From assembly GCA_035621215.1 (NCBI GenBank), contig CP141729.1, positions 2,254,944-2,318,943 on the forward strand: 64,000 bases of DNA, in the 5' to 3' direction. The translations under genes were made by a program, and so were the position numbers. The notes under the pieces are model-generated. The model saw nothing but the letters and a program-made list of their open reading frames with translations. It searched no databases and had not been told where the DNA came from. Source of the stretch: Oscillospiraceae bacterium MB08-C2-2 (GTDB lineage Bacteria > Bacillota > Clostridia > Oscillospirales > Ruminococcaceae). Below, in pieces: positions 1 through 9,355 of this stretch; position 1 is the stretch's first letter; each line of letters starts with the position of its first letter.

Positions 1-1103
1 GTGGCCATCTCACCGAAATAAGGCTTGGTCACCGTTCCGAGGGTGAACTTGATATCCCCGGCGGTGATCACGGAACCGGCGGTAAAGGCAGAAGGCCCGG
101 CGGGGAAAGTTTGGAGGTTGCCGCCCTTATCGGTGACCTTAACCTGATAGAGATTTTCGATGTCGGCGGCTGCAAAAGTAGTCGAGCTGGCCGCAGTGGG
201 GATTGTGGCACCTGTGGAAATCACCATCCCAACTTTTCCGGAGCTATCCTTCAAATCAAAGGTGCCGTTGGCCGTAACGTTGGCGGTATAGCTCGTGCCA
301 TCCACCGTCATTTTCAGCTCACCGGGAGTCCCGTTGGTATAGGAAAAAGCAAAATCATTGTTTGCAAAAGCCATATCGCCGAACTGCACATCGGTAATCC
401 AGTTAAAAGCACCCTGCATCTGAGCCAGTTTGGGCAGTGCGCCAACCTTCATCTGCATTTTGCCGGAATAGTTGGAGCCTTCGGCAATGGTCAGGTTGGT
501 CAGATCGTAGTATTCACTCAAGCCTGCGCTGGCCTTAATGGTGGTAGCGCCGGGCTTGGTTCCCACAATATCACCGTTGTTGTTTACACCAAGACCGGTG
601 AGCTCGTTGAGAATATCGGTGGGGATGCTCAGGGAACGCAGAGCACTTTCATCCAAAGTGCCGTCGGCGTTAAACTTCTGCTCCACATTGATGCCCTGCA
701 CAAAGTTACCGTTGGAATCGATGATGTTGCCGTTGGCATCAAAGCCCAGAATGCCCAAGCGGGTATACAGGTTGTTGCCGGAGGCATCCTTAACGGTCAG
801 GTAGCCATCGCCGGAGATATACACATCCATGGCCCGGCCGGTGGAGGCGGAGCCGGCTTGAGAAATCAAAACGTCGGTGGTGGCAACAGCCGAGCCATAA
901 CCGATCTGGGTGGGGTTGGTACCACCGGTGGTGGTTCCCGGCTTGGAACCGGAGGAAAGGCTTTGGTAATAAACATCCGCAAAGGTTACCCGGCTTCTTT
1001 TAAAGCCGTAAGTGTTGACGTTGGCAATGTTGTTACCGATAACGTCCATCTTGGTCTGGTGGCTCTTAAGCCCCGCAACAGCGGAGGAAAGTGATCTCAT
1101 CAT
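1..1103 (-). CDS. flgE: Flagellar hook protein FlgE, C-terminus cut by window edge
   Basis: This gene builds the extracellular hook that joins the flagellar basal body to the filament. The translation from the ATG at 1103 opens with the rod/hook N-terminal signature (AVAGLKSHQTKMDVIGNNIA followed by NVNTYGFKRSR), and about 367 codons are present before the window ends. The domain after the N-terminal helix fits the FlgE insert that forms the hook surface. A purine-rich AAGGAAG site precedes the tandem ATG ATG start. It follows flgD and a TIGR02530-type gene, the usual place of flgE in Firmicute operons. FlgF or FlgG would be shorter and lie elsewhere. The missing C-terminus prevents a check of total length. 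Confidence 0.93.
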   Translation of the reverse strand, partial: MMRSLSSAVAGLKSHQTKMDVIGNNIANVNTYGFKRSRVTFADVYYQSLSSGSKPGTTTGGTNPTQIGYGSAVATTDVLISQAGSASTGRAMDVYISGDGYLTVKDASGNNLYTRLGILGFDANGNIIDSNGNFVQGINVEQKFNADGTLDESALRSLSIPTDILNELTGLGVNNNGDIVGTKPGATTIKASAGLSEYYDLTNLTIAEGSNYSGKMQMKVGALPKLAQMQGAFNWITDVQFGDMAFANNDFAFSYTNGTPGELKMTVDGTSYTANVTANGTFDLKDSSGKVGMVISTGATIPTAASSTTFAAADIENLYQVKVTDKGGNLQTFPAGPSAFTAGSVITAGDIKFTLGTVTKPYFGEMA

Positions 1104-1196
1104 AGGGCAGCTTACTTCCTTTCGAATAATGAACAGGCACCGGGATAAGGCTTTATCGGTCAGTCAAAAGCCCGCAGCTTCCTTGAAAAGGTCCGG

Positions 1197-1595
1197 CTAC
1201 AAAATAACGGCGCCATCGATGTTGGTGAATACATTTTCTTGCCGGTCGTTTTGCCCCACAACGGTGACAACCACCCGGCTGGGAACGTTGATGATAAAGG
1301 CGGTGCTATCCATCAGCACAAGGGTATCGGTAAGGCCCTTTTTCTCGGCGGTTTCCACCGCGCCCTCCAAACGGAGCATATCCGCCTGTGAAAGTGAAAT
1401 ATCTCTTTGCTCCACCCTAGCTTTGGCGTGCTTGGAAAGAGTAAGGCCTTCCTGCTTTTCCAGTTGCTGCCGCAGCAGCTCTTCAAAGGATGTGCCGGTG
1501 GTTTTGGAGGCTGCCGGTGTGCTGACCGGCCGGGTTACAGGCTGTATCCTCCCAGTGGTTACCGCATAAGGTAAACCTTGAATGAACTGGCTCAT
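1197..1595 (-). CDS. Flagellar operon protein, TIGR02530-like
   Basis: This 132-residue protein belongs, by recognition, to the small flagellar operon protein family found between flgD and flgE in many Clostridia and Bacilli. Its precise role is not established. The N-terminus is a flexible Pro/Thr/Ser stretch, followed by a helical motif (FEELLRQQLE) and the family core SKHAKARVEQRDISLS, then a compact beta-rich region ending in a short hydrophobic tail. The ATG at 1595 lies 21 bases downstream of the flgD stop, so it is cotranscribed with flgD and flgE and is probably a hook assembly accessory. Family assignment is from motif memory, not a search. Confidence 0.8.
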   Translation of the reverse strand: MSQFIQGLPYAVTTGRIQPVTRPVSTPAASKTTGTSFEELLRQQLEKQEGLTLSKHAKARVEQRDISLSQADMLRLEGAVETAEKKGLTDTLVLMDSTAFIINVPSRVVVTVVGQNDRQENVFTNIDGAVIL

Positions 1596-1616
1596 TGCTA
1601 TACCACTTTCTCAGGT

Positions 1617-2087
1617 TTAATCGGATGATTTATCTTGATCGGGATCGGTTGTCTTCGCTCCGAGGGCCTTGATCTCCATTACCTTGTAAAGGTCATAGGA
1701 TTTGCCGCCCACAATCAAGCGGGGGCTTCCATCGTAAAAAGTGACACTTTCCACAACACCGGCAATGGTTTTCAGATCGCCGTTTTTCTCAGTATCGGCA
1801 ATGGTGACCGATTTGCCCACATAAGAGGCCGCATAAGACGAAAGCTGCTGCTGCTGGATGGACTGAATGCCCTGCAAGGCGGTGAACTGAGCCATCTGGG
1901 CAATGAATTCGGTATCGTTGACCGGGTTCATCATATCCTGATTGGTCATCTGGGCCACCAACAGCTTGAAAAAATCATCCATATCCAGCTTGCTGGAATC
2001 TTTGCCCTCGACCTTATCGGTGGTTAGCTTGGTTTTATTGGAGGTATTGGTCATCATATAATCGTTGATATTAAAGGCAGTGCTCAT
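1617..2087 (-). CDS. flgD: Flagellar hook capping (scaffolding) protein FlgD
   Basis: FlgD caps the growing hook and helps hook subunits polymerise; it is exported by the flagellar type III system and discarded once the hook is finished. The 156-residue product carries the typical FlgD N-terminal segment, DDFFKLLVAQMTNQDMMNPV, followed by the conserved FIAQMAQFTALQGI block. The C-terminal hook-cap domains seen in enterobacterial FlgD are short here, as in many Firmicutes. The ATG at 2087 has a GGAGA site. It lies 24 bases after fliK and just before the TIGR02530 gene, inside the early flagellar operon. Confidence 0.95.
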   Translation of the reverse strand: MSTAFNINDYMMTNTSNKTKLTTDKVEGKDSSKLDMDDFFKLLVAQMTNQDMMNPVNDTEFIAQMAQFTALQGIQSIQQQQLSSYAASYVGKSVTIADTEKNGDLKTIAGVVESVTFYDGSPRLIVGGKSYDLYKVMEIKALGAKTTDPDQDKSSD

Positions 2088-2111
2088 TAAGAAGTTTCTC
2101 CTTTCCGGTTT

Positions 2112-3500
2112 TTAAACCATATAGTTGAGCAGCGTGCTTTGCTGGGGCAAGCTTTCAGTGCCGCTATCGCTTTGCTCGGAGATAACAGAACCGCTGAAAG
2201 AGTGTCTCGTGCCCGATTGCTGTTCCTGCTGGCTGCCGGCCCGGCTGTTCATATCAAACTGACCCTCCATATGGCCATCCTTGCCTTGGGTGAGTGTGAC
2301 AGTGGTGGTGGCCTCCACATCCCGGTAAACTGAGCCAAGAGCGGCGGTTAATGCCTCGGAATTCTTTTGCAGTGCAGAATAGGCTTTCAGGCTGCCAGCC
2401 GTAATTTCCACAGCCAGCTTGCCGTTTTCCAGCACCATTTTAACACCCACTGTGCCAAGCTCCCGGGGATTGAGCTGCATCTGAAACTCCATACGGTCTT
2501 GGCTGAGTTCGGTGAGAATTCGCTCCCGAACCTGTATTTCCGGATCAGACGTTGCTGGTGCCTCCGGTGCCGTCCGAACCTGTTCAGTCACAATTGTTTC
2601 TGTATTTAGTTCGCTATCAGCCTCTATTGTGACCAACCCTTCCTGAATTTCCTGCTTTTTCAGGGGGATATCCAAAACCTTGTCTTCAGGCGCCACAGAG
2701 GTTTCCAGCTTGTTCTCCGTTACCGGATGCAAAGGTGCAGTTTCTGTCTTGGGGGCAGTGGGTTCCAGCTCTTTAACCGCCTGACTAAGCTTCTGGTCAA
2801 AGCGAAGCTGCTTCTCCTCTTGCTGGGCCGGTTTTATCTGCAAGCTTTCCAGCGGAACGGTAGCGGTCTGCTCCCGCCGTGTTTCAGGGGACTGGGCCTG
2901 AGGCTGCGCCAAAACCTGAATCAAAGGGGCATGCTCAGTATGGCTCTGGGCCTGTGTTTGCTGGTCGGTGGAATCCTTGGCCGCCTGTGTGACAGGGGCA
3001 GTCTGCATGGGCTGAACCGACTGGGTCTGGAGAGGTGCGGCGGATTCCGTAACCGTCTGAATCGTAGCGGCAGTCAAGGATTGCTGAACCACTCCCACTG
3101 CCTGGGTTTCACCGGTATCCACCGCTGTGGCAGGCACTGTGGGCACATCCGGCTGAATCACAACAGGAACCAGAACCATTCCAGCGGCTAAAGCGGCCTG
3201 TGCACCGGCTTCGGCTGCCGTTTCGGGCTGCAAAGGCTGGTCGGAATCGGCAGATGCATCGGTCTGCACAGCCTTATCGGTCTTTTTCCCACTTTGCTGC
3301 CTGGAGCTTTCACTCTTTTGGCTGGGAGAAGCCGTTTTCTCCGGCTGCTTTGAGGCTGTACCGGCAGAAGAAGCACCCAACGATGTAAGCCCAGCCGCAG
3401 TCAGCATTTTCTGAAAATCCACAACAGCCTGTTGAGCGGTGGTTTTATCGGATTTTAGCTGTGCTTTGGGTTCCGGGGCAGATGTTCTGATTTCAATCAT
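2112..3500 (-). CDS. fliK: Flagellar hook-length control protein FliK
   Basis: FliK measures hook length and switches the export gate from hook to filament substrates. The 462-residue product has the expected layout: a long low-complexity N-terminal and central region rich in Gln, Thr, Ala and Pro that acts as the ruler, then a folded C-terminal domain around residues 320-400 with the conserved core LNPRELGTVGVKMVLENGKL (the LxPxxLGxVxV signature). The tail is again Gln/Ser-rich. The ATG at 3500 follows GGAGGAGAAAA. It sits between fliJ and flgD. No ylxF-like gene lies between fliJ and fliK, unlike in Bacillus subtilis; a 92-base gap is there instead. Confidence 0.93.
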   Translation of the reverse strand: MIEIRTSAPEPKAQLKSDKTTAQQAVVDFQKMLTAAGLTSLGASSAGTASKQPEKTASPSQKSESSRQQSGKKTDKAVQTDASADSDQPLQPETAAEAGAQAALAAGMVLVPVVIQPDVPTVPATAVDTGETQAVGVVQQSLTAATIQTVTESAAPLQTQSVQPMQTAPVTQAAKDSTDQQTQAQSHTEHAPLIQVLAQPQAQSPETRREQTATVPLESLQIKPAQQEEKQLRFDQKLSQAVKELEPTAPKTETAPLHPVTENKLETSVAPEDKVLDIPLKKQEIQEGLVTIEADSELNTETIVTEQVRTAPEAPATSDPEIQVRERILTELSQDRMEFQMQLNPRELGTVGVKMVLENGKLAVEITAGSLKAYSALQKNSEALTAALGSVYRDVEATTTVTLTQGKDGHMEGQFDMNSRAGSQQEQQSGTRHSFSGSVISEQSDSGTESLPQQSTLLNYMV

Positions 3501-3592
3501 TTTTCTCCTCCTTTCTTTTATAATAGGTCCTATATACAGACAGTCCCCTTCATGGGGCGGGGCTATCGGTATGCAGAGCAGAGTTTTCGCCG

Positions 3593-4039
3593 CTAGTTGG
3601 CGGCCATTGCCTTGGAGGTGCTCACATATTCCTCGATGAAGGTTTCCTCCGCTTTGGTGGCTTGGTAGTTGTACTCCTCCAAGCGCTTTTCACGAAGCTT
3701 TTCCATACTGGAAATTTCTATTTTCAGGCCACGAACCTTTTCGGTCTGCTTATCAATGGCCTGGGTCTGCATTTCAATCTGCCGGATTTTTTGCTCAATG
3801 GCTGTCTCAATGAGTCGGATAAAGCTTTTGTGAACTGCAATTTCGCTGGGGAGCATCCCCACCGAAACCTTCTGGTTGAATTCTTCGGAGCGGGCAGCTA
3901 AATCAGCCCGGAGAGCTTCCAGCTCCTGCCGATATTGAAACAGCAGAGCGTTCATTTCGGCCAATATGGCCCGCTCCGCATCCATAAGCTGTTCCTTAAA
4001 GCGCAGCAGACGCTGGAGTGAAAAAGAAAATCGCTTCAT
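3593..4039 (-). CDS. fliJ: Flagellar export chaperone FliJ
   Basis: FliJ is the small coiled-coil stalk of the flagellar export ATPase, contacting the FliI hexamer and the export gate. The 148-residue product is almost entirely charged heptad-type helix, starting with FSFSLQRLLRFKEQLMDAER, the usual FliJ N-terminus. It has no signal peptide or membrane segment. The ATG at 4039 has GGAGGCAGGCA upstream and is only 10 bases from the fliI stop, so translation is probably coupled. Sequence identity in this family is low, so the call rests on length, coiled-coil character and position directly after fliI. Confidence 0.9.
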   Translation of the reverse strand: MKRFSFSLQRLLRFKEQLMDAERAILAEMNALLFQYRQELEALRADLAARSEEFNQKVSVGMLPSEIAVHKSFIRLIETAIEQKIRQIEMQTQAIDKQTEKVRGLKIEISSMEKLREKRLEEYNYQATKAEETFIEEYVSTSKAMAAN

Positions 4040-4049
4040 TGCCTGCCTC

Positions 4050-5354
4050 CTAGCTGACAGCGGCTTTTAAAAGCTCCACTGTCTGGTCGTAATCAAATTT
4101 TTCGGTGGTTTTCTGGGTGAGAAAACCGTTGATGGCCTTTATCTTTAAAATGGCGTTATCCAATTCGGGGTTAGCCCCCTTTTTGTAAGCGCCGATGGAA
4201 ATCAAATCGTAGTTGGCTTCATAGACCGCCATGATGTTTCGCAAAAGGTTGGCGGCGCTGGTTTGTTCTTCCGAAGCAATGTCGTTCATCAAACGGCTGA
4301 CACTGCCCAGAATATCAATGGCCGGGTAGTGGTTGCGGGCGGCAATTTTACGGGAAAGGATAATGTGCCCGTCGATGATGCCGCGGACTGTATCCGAAAT
4401 GGGCTCGTTGGTGTCGTCACCCTCTACCAGAACCGTATAGATGCCGGTGATGGAGCCGGTTTCAAAGTTGCCGGTTCGCTCCAAAAGCTTGGGCATAACG
4501 GTGTACATGGAGGGGGTATAGCCCCGAGCCACAGGGGGTTCGCCAGAGGCCAGCCCGATTTCACGCTGGGCCATGGCAAAACGGGTGAGAGAATCCATCA
4601 TCAGCAGAACATCCTTGCCCTGATCCCGGAAGTATTCGGCAATGGAGGTGGCGGTCATGGCACATTTCAGGCGGAGCATGGCCGGCTGGTCTGAGGTAGC
4701 CACCACCAGCACCGAACGCTTCATGCCCTCTTCGCCCAAATCCCGCTCGATGAATTCCTTCACCTCTCTGCCACGCTCCCCCACCAGCCCGATCACATTG
4801 ACATCGGCGTGAACATTGCGGGCAATCATCCCCATCAAGGTACTTTTGCCAACACCGGAACCGGCAAAGATTCCCATTCTCTGGCCTTTCCCGATGGTGA
4901 GCAGGCCATCAATGGGCTTAACCCCAAAGGTCATTTTTGTATCGATGCGGGGGCGGTTCAGGGGATTGGAATAGGCGGTTTCCACCTCCCGGTGGGTGCT
5001 GATATCCAGCGGGCCCAGCTCATCAATGGGCTGGCCAAGGGCGTTGATGGTGCGCCCTATCAGCTTTTCGGAAACCGGCACCCGAAGCTTTTCCTTGGTG
5101 CCCTCCACGATACTGCCGGGGCCAATGCCGGTCAGCTCTTCATAGGGCATGAGCAGCACCCGGTTATCCCGGAAGCCGGTAACCTCTGCATAGACACAGC
5201 CACCCTCCCGGTTGCGGATGCGGCAAACCTCCCCTACGCTTGTGTTGGGGCCGATGGATTCCACCATCAGTCCCACTATTTTATCGATCTTACCCATATA
5301 TTGATAGGAATCGCATTTGTCGATGGTATTTCGAATCGCTGCAAAATTCAACAA
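4050..5354 (-). CDS. fliI: Flagellum-specific export ATPase FliI
   Basis: FliI is the hexameric ATPase that energises the flagellar type III export apparatus at the cytoplasmic base. The 434-residue product is full length. The Walker A motif AGSGVGKS lies near residues 164-171, the Walker B region LLMMDSLTRFAMAQREIGLA follows, and the family block GEPPVARGYTPSMY is intact. The start is TTG at 5354 with GGAG about 7 bases upstream; an adjacent in-frame TTG would shorten it by one residue. It follows fliH by 24 bases and precedes fliJ, matching the FliH-FliI-FliJ complex order. Confidence 0.97.
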   Translation of the reverse strand: MLNFAAIRNTIDKCDSYQYMGKIDKIVGLMVESIGPNTSVGEVCRIRNREGGCVYAEVTGFRDNRVLLMPYEELTGIGPGSIVEGTKEKLRVPVSEKLIGRTINALGQPIDELGPLDISTHREVETAYSNPLNRPRIDTKMTFGVKPIDGLLTIGKGQRMGIFAGSGVGKSTLMGMIARNVHADVNVIGLVGERGREVKEFIERDLGEEGMKRSVLVVATSDQPAMLRLKCAMTATSIAEYFRDQGKDVLLMMDSLTRFAMAQREIGLASGEPPVARGYTPSMYTVMPKLLERTGNFETGSITGIYTVLVEGDDTNEPISDTVRGIIDGHIILSRKIAARNHYPAIDILGSVSRLMNDIASEEQTSAANLLRNIMAVYEANYDLISIGAYKKGANPELDNAILKIKAINGFLTQKTTEKFDYDQTVELLKAAVS

Positions 5355-5378
5355 ATCCCACTCCTTTTACCGGTTATT

Positions 5379-6293
5379 CTAAGCTTTAACAGCGTCCTTT
5401 AAAATTTCGAGCTGCACCTGCGGGGTAACCTCGGTATAACCCTTGGGGGTTTCCACCAGCACAAGGTTTTCCTCATGGGGGATCACCTCCACTTTGATGT
5501 TATTGCCCAGCTCTGTGAGCATCCGGGTCAGTTCACCGTTTGAAACCGCTTCAACAGGGGCCATATCCTTAGAAAAGGTAATCTTGATCCATTCCTCACG
5601 GTTGTTCTTTTCCAAGACATCCTCCAGAAGGCCAACAATAGCCTTTCGGTCGGTTTGCAGCTGGGTTTTAATCACCTTGGAGGCCACAGCGAAAACGGTA
5701 TCCACCATATCGTTTCTGTATTTTTCCTGCATCTCCTGCTCATAGCGCACCAAACGCCCCAAGATAGTCTGGATGCTCTCAAGCTGGGGAACAGCGTGGG
5801 AATCAAAATCCGCCTCCGCTTCCCTGTAGCCTTCGGAAAAACCTGCCATATAGCCCTCACTCTGGGCACTTTCAAAAAGGCTCTTCTTCCGGATCTCGGC
5901 ATCCTTTATGATCTCTTCTGCCTGTGCCCTGGCTTTCCGCAGCAGCGCCTCGCCTTGCTGCTCAACAGACTCCCGTTCCCGGCCAAGAGCTTCTTCCATT
6001 TCGGCACGCTCCCGGCGGAGCTCCTCCCGCATAAAGCGGATTTCCTCCATAGGAGAAAGATTGGATTTTTCCAGCAGCTCTCCGTGAGATCTTCTTTTGG
6101 AAGCGCCTTCACCGGAAAGTCTAAACACATCCCTTTCGGGATCATAGCTGAGCACCGGCGGCAGCTTTCCCGCCGCCTCAAAATCCAGCACAGCCGCTCC
6201 GTTTTTCAGAACGCCGCCAGCTTGATAAGCCTCCCACCGTTTTTCCGACCGGTCAATGGCCCGGGGAAAGGGGGCTTTGAGAATATTAGACAA
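5379..6293 (-). CDS. fliH: Flagellar assembly protein FliH
   Basis: FliH binds FliI, restrains its ATPase activity and docks it at the C-ring. The product has a central charged coiled coil (residues about 100-160) and the FliH/V-ATPase E-subunit-like C-terminal domain, including FAVASKVIKTQLQTDRKAIV. I chose the TTG at 6293, giving MSNILKAPFP and 304 residues, because AAAGGAAAGG lies just upstream and the overlap with fliG falls to 8 bases. An in-frame ATG at 6335 would add 14 residues, has no clear ribosome site and overlaps fliG by 50 bases. It lies between fliG and fliI in the early flagellar operon. Confidence 0.92.
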   Translation of the reverse strand: MSNILKAPFPRAIDRSEKRWEAYQAGGVLKNGAAVLDFEAAGKLPPVLSYDPERDVFRLSGEGASKRRSHGELLEKSNLSPMEEIRFMREELRRERAEMEEALGRERESVEQQGEALLRKARAQAEEIIKDAEIRKKSLFESAQSEGYMAGFSEGYREAEADFDSHAVPQLESIQTILGRLVRYEQEMQEKYRNDMVDTVFAVASKVIKTQLQTDRKAIVGLLEDVLEKNNREEWIKITFSKDMAPVEAVSNGELTRMLTELGNNIKVEVIPHEENLVLVETPKGYTEVTPQVQLEILKDAVKA

Positions 6294-7284
6294 AGGTATC
6301 GTCCTTTCCTTTAGAGATGACAATTTCACCGTCATCTTCGAGCTTTCGGATCACGCCCACGATTCTCTGCTGAGCTTCTTCCACATCCTTCATGCGGACA
6401 TTATGCAGATATTCCATATCGGAGTGGACGGTCTCGCCCATACGCTGAGACATATTCTCGAAAATAAGGGCACTGACCTCCTCGTTGGCTCCCTTGAGGG
6501 CAACCACAAGGTCTTTGCTATCCACCTCACGGAGGAAGCGCTGGATGGCCATGTTATCCAGATTGACAATATCCTCGAAGATGAACATTTTCTTGCGGAT
6601 ATCATCGGCCAGTTTAGCATCTCTTTTATAAAGTTCGTCGAAGATGAATTTCTCAGAGCTTCGGTCAATATTGTTCATGACATCGGCGATATAATCCACA
6701 CCGCCCACCTCCATAAAGTCGGTGGAAACCATGGTGGCAAATTTGCTTTCCAGCACCTTTTCCACCTGCGCGATGATTTCGGGGGAGGTGCGGTCCATCT
6801 TAGCGACACGCTCCACCACCTCAATGCGCACTTCCTTATCCAGCTCCGCAATAATGGTGGAGGCCTGATCGGCTCTGGCGTAAGAAAGGATCAAAGCAAT
6901 GGTCTGGGGGTTTTCGTTTTGGATGGTGGTCATCAGATTTTTATAATCAGCCTTACGAATAAACTCGAAGGCCTTGGTTTTAAGTGATTTTGTGACCCGA
7001 TCCAGCAAAGAATTCGCTGTCTGGACACCGAAGGCTTTTTCCAGAACATTGCGGGCATAGGTAACGCCGCCTTCTGTGATAACCTTCTGGGTCAGAGCCA
7101 GGGAGTAAAAATCATTGAGGATGGCTTCCACATCGTCGGAGCCGATCTTCTGAATTTTTGCAATCTCGAAAGTCAGTTTTTCGATTTCATCTTCATTTAA
7201 ATGCTTATAAACACTGGCAGCCGTCTCGGAACCCAGCGAAATAACAATAGTAGCCGCTTTTTGGGCCTCAGTCAGCGATGACAT
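6286..7284 (-). CDS. fliG: Flagellar motor switch protein FliG
   Basis: FliG forms the upper C-ring, interacting with FliF through its N-terminus and with MotA through its C-terminal torque helix. At 332 residues it has the normal length. The N-terminal region includes AATIVISLGSETAASVYKHL, the middle has the NPQTIALILSYARADQAS core (EHPQ-like motif as NPQT), and the C-terminal domain includes FEDIVNLDNMAIQRFLREVD with charged motor-helix residues. The ATG at 7284 has GGAGGGA upstream. Its stop overlaps the fliH TTG start, which suggests translational coupling. It follows fliF by 24 bases. Confidence 0.97.
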   Translation of the reverse strand: MSSLTEAQKAATIVISLGSETAASVYKHLNEDEIEKLTFEIAKIQKIGSDDVEAILNDFYSLALTQKVITEGGVTYARNVLEKAFGVQTANSLLDRVTKSLKTKAFEFIRKADYKNLMTTIQNENPQTIALILSYARADQASTIIAELDKEVRIEVVERVAKMDRTSPEIIAQVEKVLESKFATMVSTDFMEVGGVDYIADVMNNIDRSSEKFIFDELYKRDAKLADDIRKKMFIFEDIVNLDNMAIQRFLREVDSKDLVVALKGANEEVSALIFENMSQRMGETVHSDMEYLHNVRMKDVEEAQQRIVGVIRKLEDDGEIVISKGKDDTFV

Positions 7285-7308
7285 AACAATCCCTCCTTCA
7301 AAAAGCTG

Positions 7309-8901
7309 TTACTTGGAGTTGGCAAGCCATGTGCGAATCAGCTGCGCAACAATTTCGGGGTCTGTATCCGCCAGATCTTTGATCTGTGCTTTCAGCTTCT
7401 GCTCGGCAGTTTCCTGCATGACAATCGGATCAAATTCAACCTCCGGGTCCACCAGATCAATGAGCGGCGTTCCCTCATCATCATAATATTCCAGCTCATC
7501 GCCTTGGTTCGCTGCCGCCAATAGCTTCTTTCTGCGGCGGGCCATGGTTACAAAGAATATGATCAGCAGGCTGCATAAAATAACGAAGATAATGGCGCCC
7601 AGCAAAATTCGGCGAGCCACCACATTGTCGGGCAAAATGGGAACGAGACCGGTGGGTTCTTCCACTTTAAAGCGAACCGGCTGAACCGAAACCTTTTCCC
7701 GGCTGATACCGGCGGCCGTGGCCACCAGATCAATAATTTGATCCCGCTGGCCATCCGCCAGCAAAGAAGAATCCACCATCACCGCAACGGTCATATCGGT
7801 GATGTCATAGCCTTCTTTGACCACCTGATCCCGAACACTGCTGACCAGATAATCCATCACATCGTGAGTGGCACTGTAGCCATCTGCATTCAAATCGCCG
7901 GTTTCGGCTGCATATTGGGGAACATCGGTGTTATCTTCAACGCCGGGAACCCCTGCTGCCAGTTGGCCGCCGCCGGTAGTCTCTCGGCTGCGTTCCACAT
8001 AGTCCAGAGGATTGTTGCCCGGGTTGGCGGGGTCAGCGGGAATGTAGGTGTTGCTTTCGGTGACCTTGCTGTCCAAATCCAGGATACTGTTGACAGCCAC
8101 TGTCATTTTGCCTTCGCCAAAAGCCGGCTGAATAAAAGAAAGAATCCGGTTGCGGATGGTGTTGTTAACCTGCTCGGTCAGCACCAGCTTTTGAGAAAAG
8201 CCATCCACAAAGTTTCTATCCAGGTTGGTAAGCATATCCCCGTCTTCGTCCACAAGGGAAATGTTTTCTTCAAGGAGCCCGGGCACCGCATTCTTAACAA
8301 TGTTGAGAATGCCGTAAACCTGCTCGCTGCGCAAGATCCTGCCCCTTTTCTTTTGAATCTTCACCGAAGCGGTGGCGGGGGTGCGGTCTTCCTGCAAAAC
8401 AAAGCTGCTGCTTTGCGGAAGGCTGATGGTCACCACAGCCTTCTGCACCTCGTCAAAGGTTTCAATGGTGGCGGCGAGCCTGTCCTGAAGGTCAAAGAGT
8501 TTATACTGATCCTTTTCCAGCTGAGTAGCAGTCAAGCCCATGCCCCGCTGAAAGGTGGAATAATCAAAGCCATCGGCCTTCGGAATGCCGGCAGTGGCCA
8601 GATGCATGCGAACACGGAGCTCATCCTCCGCCGGTATGCTCACAGCGCTGCCATCACCGTTGAGCGAAGCAGTAACCTGCAACTCCTGCAAGGCCGCCAC
8701 AACCTGAGCCATCTCGGCATTGCCCAGATTATCAAACAGCACTACATTTTTACTGGATCTTACATTCAGCACAACCGCAAGCACAATGGAAATCAACACA
8801 ATCCCGGCCGCAGAGGAAAGAATTAAAATCCTGGTCTTTTTTGTTTGGCTGTTCCAGAAACTTCGTGTCTTATCAATCAAACCCACAGCTCTATCTTTCA
8901 T
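7309..8901 (-). CDS. fliF: Flagellar MS-ring protein FliF
   Basis: FliF makes the MS ring in the cytoplasmic membrane, the base on which rotor and export apparatus assemble. The 530-residue product has a first membrane helix near residues 23-45, the YscJ/FliF secretion-ring domains with the block PKADGFDYSTFQRGMGLTAT, a second membrane helix near residues 435-460 and a charged C-terminal tail that binds FliG. I prefer the ATG at 8901 (MKDRAVGLIDKTRSFWN) because it resembles the usual FliF start; a TTG at 8943 would add 14 residues. It lies between fliE and fliG. Confidence 0.95.
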   Translation of the reverse strand: MKDRAVGLIDKTRSFWNSQTKKTRILILSSAAGIVLISIVLAVVLNVRSSKNVVLFDNLGNAEMAQVVAALQELQVTASLNGDGSAVSIPAEDELRVRMHLATAGIPKADGFDYSTFQRGMGLTATQLEKDQYKLFDLQDRLAATIETFDEVQKAVVTISLPQSSSFVLQEDRTPATASVKIQKKRGRILRSEQVYGILNIVKNAVPGLLEENISLVDEDGDMLTNLDRNFVDGFSQKLVLTEQVNNTIRNRILSFIQPAFGEGKMTVAVNSILDLDSKVTESNTYIPADPANPGNNPLDYVERSRETTGGGQLAAGVPGVEDNTDVPQYAAETGDLNADGYSATHDVMDYLVSSVRDQVVKEGYDITDMTVAVMVDSSLLADGQRDQIIDLVATAAGISREKVSVQPVRFKVEEPTGLVPILPDNVVARRILLGAIIFVILCSLLIIFFVTMARRRKKLLAAANQGDELEYYDDEGTPLIDLVDPEVEFDPIVMQETAEQKLKAQIKDLADTDPEIVAQLIRTWLANSK

Positions 8902-9005
8902 ACCGTACCTCAAAGCAATTATTTCCGAACCCAAGTAAGACAAAAATCTCTTCTGTCAAATCCCCGGCCTTCCAAAAAGGCTGCACACATTTAACAGAGA
9001 GACTT

Positions 9006-9296
9006 TTAGAGATTTATTCGCATGATTTCGGAATAGGCATCCAACACCTTGTTTCGCATCTGCACCAACATGGTAACGGCAATATCCGCTTTCTGCATAT
9101 TGGCCATGGCCGCCCCCAGATCATCGGTAAGCCCCAGTGCCATATCCACGGTATCCTGATCCTTGATTGCCTGTGTCTCCTCCACATTGGTCAGTGCCGA
9201 TTCAAAAAGCTCTCTGAAAGGTACAGCTCCCTGCACACCGTTTTGCACCTTGCCTGTAGCGGCTGGGGTAAACGTATTAATTGGAATAATATTCAC
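9006..9296 (-). CDS. fliE: Flagellar hook-basal body complex protein FliE
   Basis: FliE links the MS ring to the proximal rod and is the first axial protein exported. The 96-residue product ends with the family core: LTDDLGAAMANMQKADIAVT and MLVQMRNKVLDAYSEIMRI. The start is GTG at 9296, with AGAGGTAAC upstream. It follows flgC by 59 bases and precedes fliF, exactly the flgB-flgC-fliE-fliF order of Gram-positive flagellar operons. Confidence 0.96.
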   Translation of the reverse strand: MNIIPINTFTPAATGKVQNGVQGAVPFRELFESALTNVEETQAIKDQDTVDMALGLTDDLGAAMANMQKADIAVTMLVQMRNKVLDAYSEIMRINL

Positions 9297-9355
9297 GATG
9301 CAGTTACCTCTATTCTATTCAACTCTGCGGCAGAGACCACAGCCTCCCGCACAGG

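Noticed and set aside
111-1094. Plus-strand protein over flgE
   Set aside because: It is the complement of the conserved flgE frame and has no ribosome site or family resemblance.
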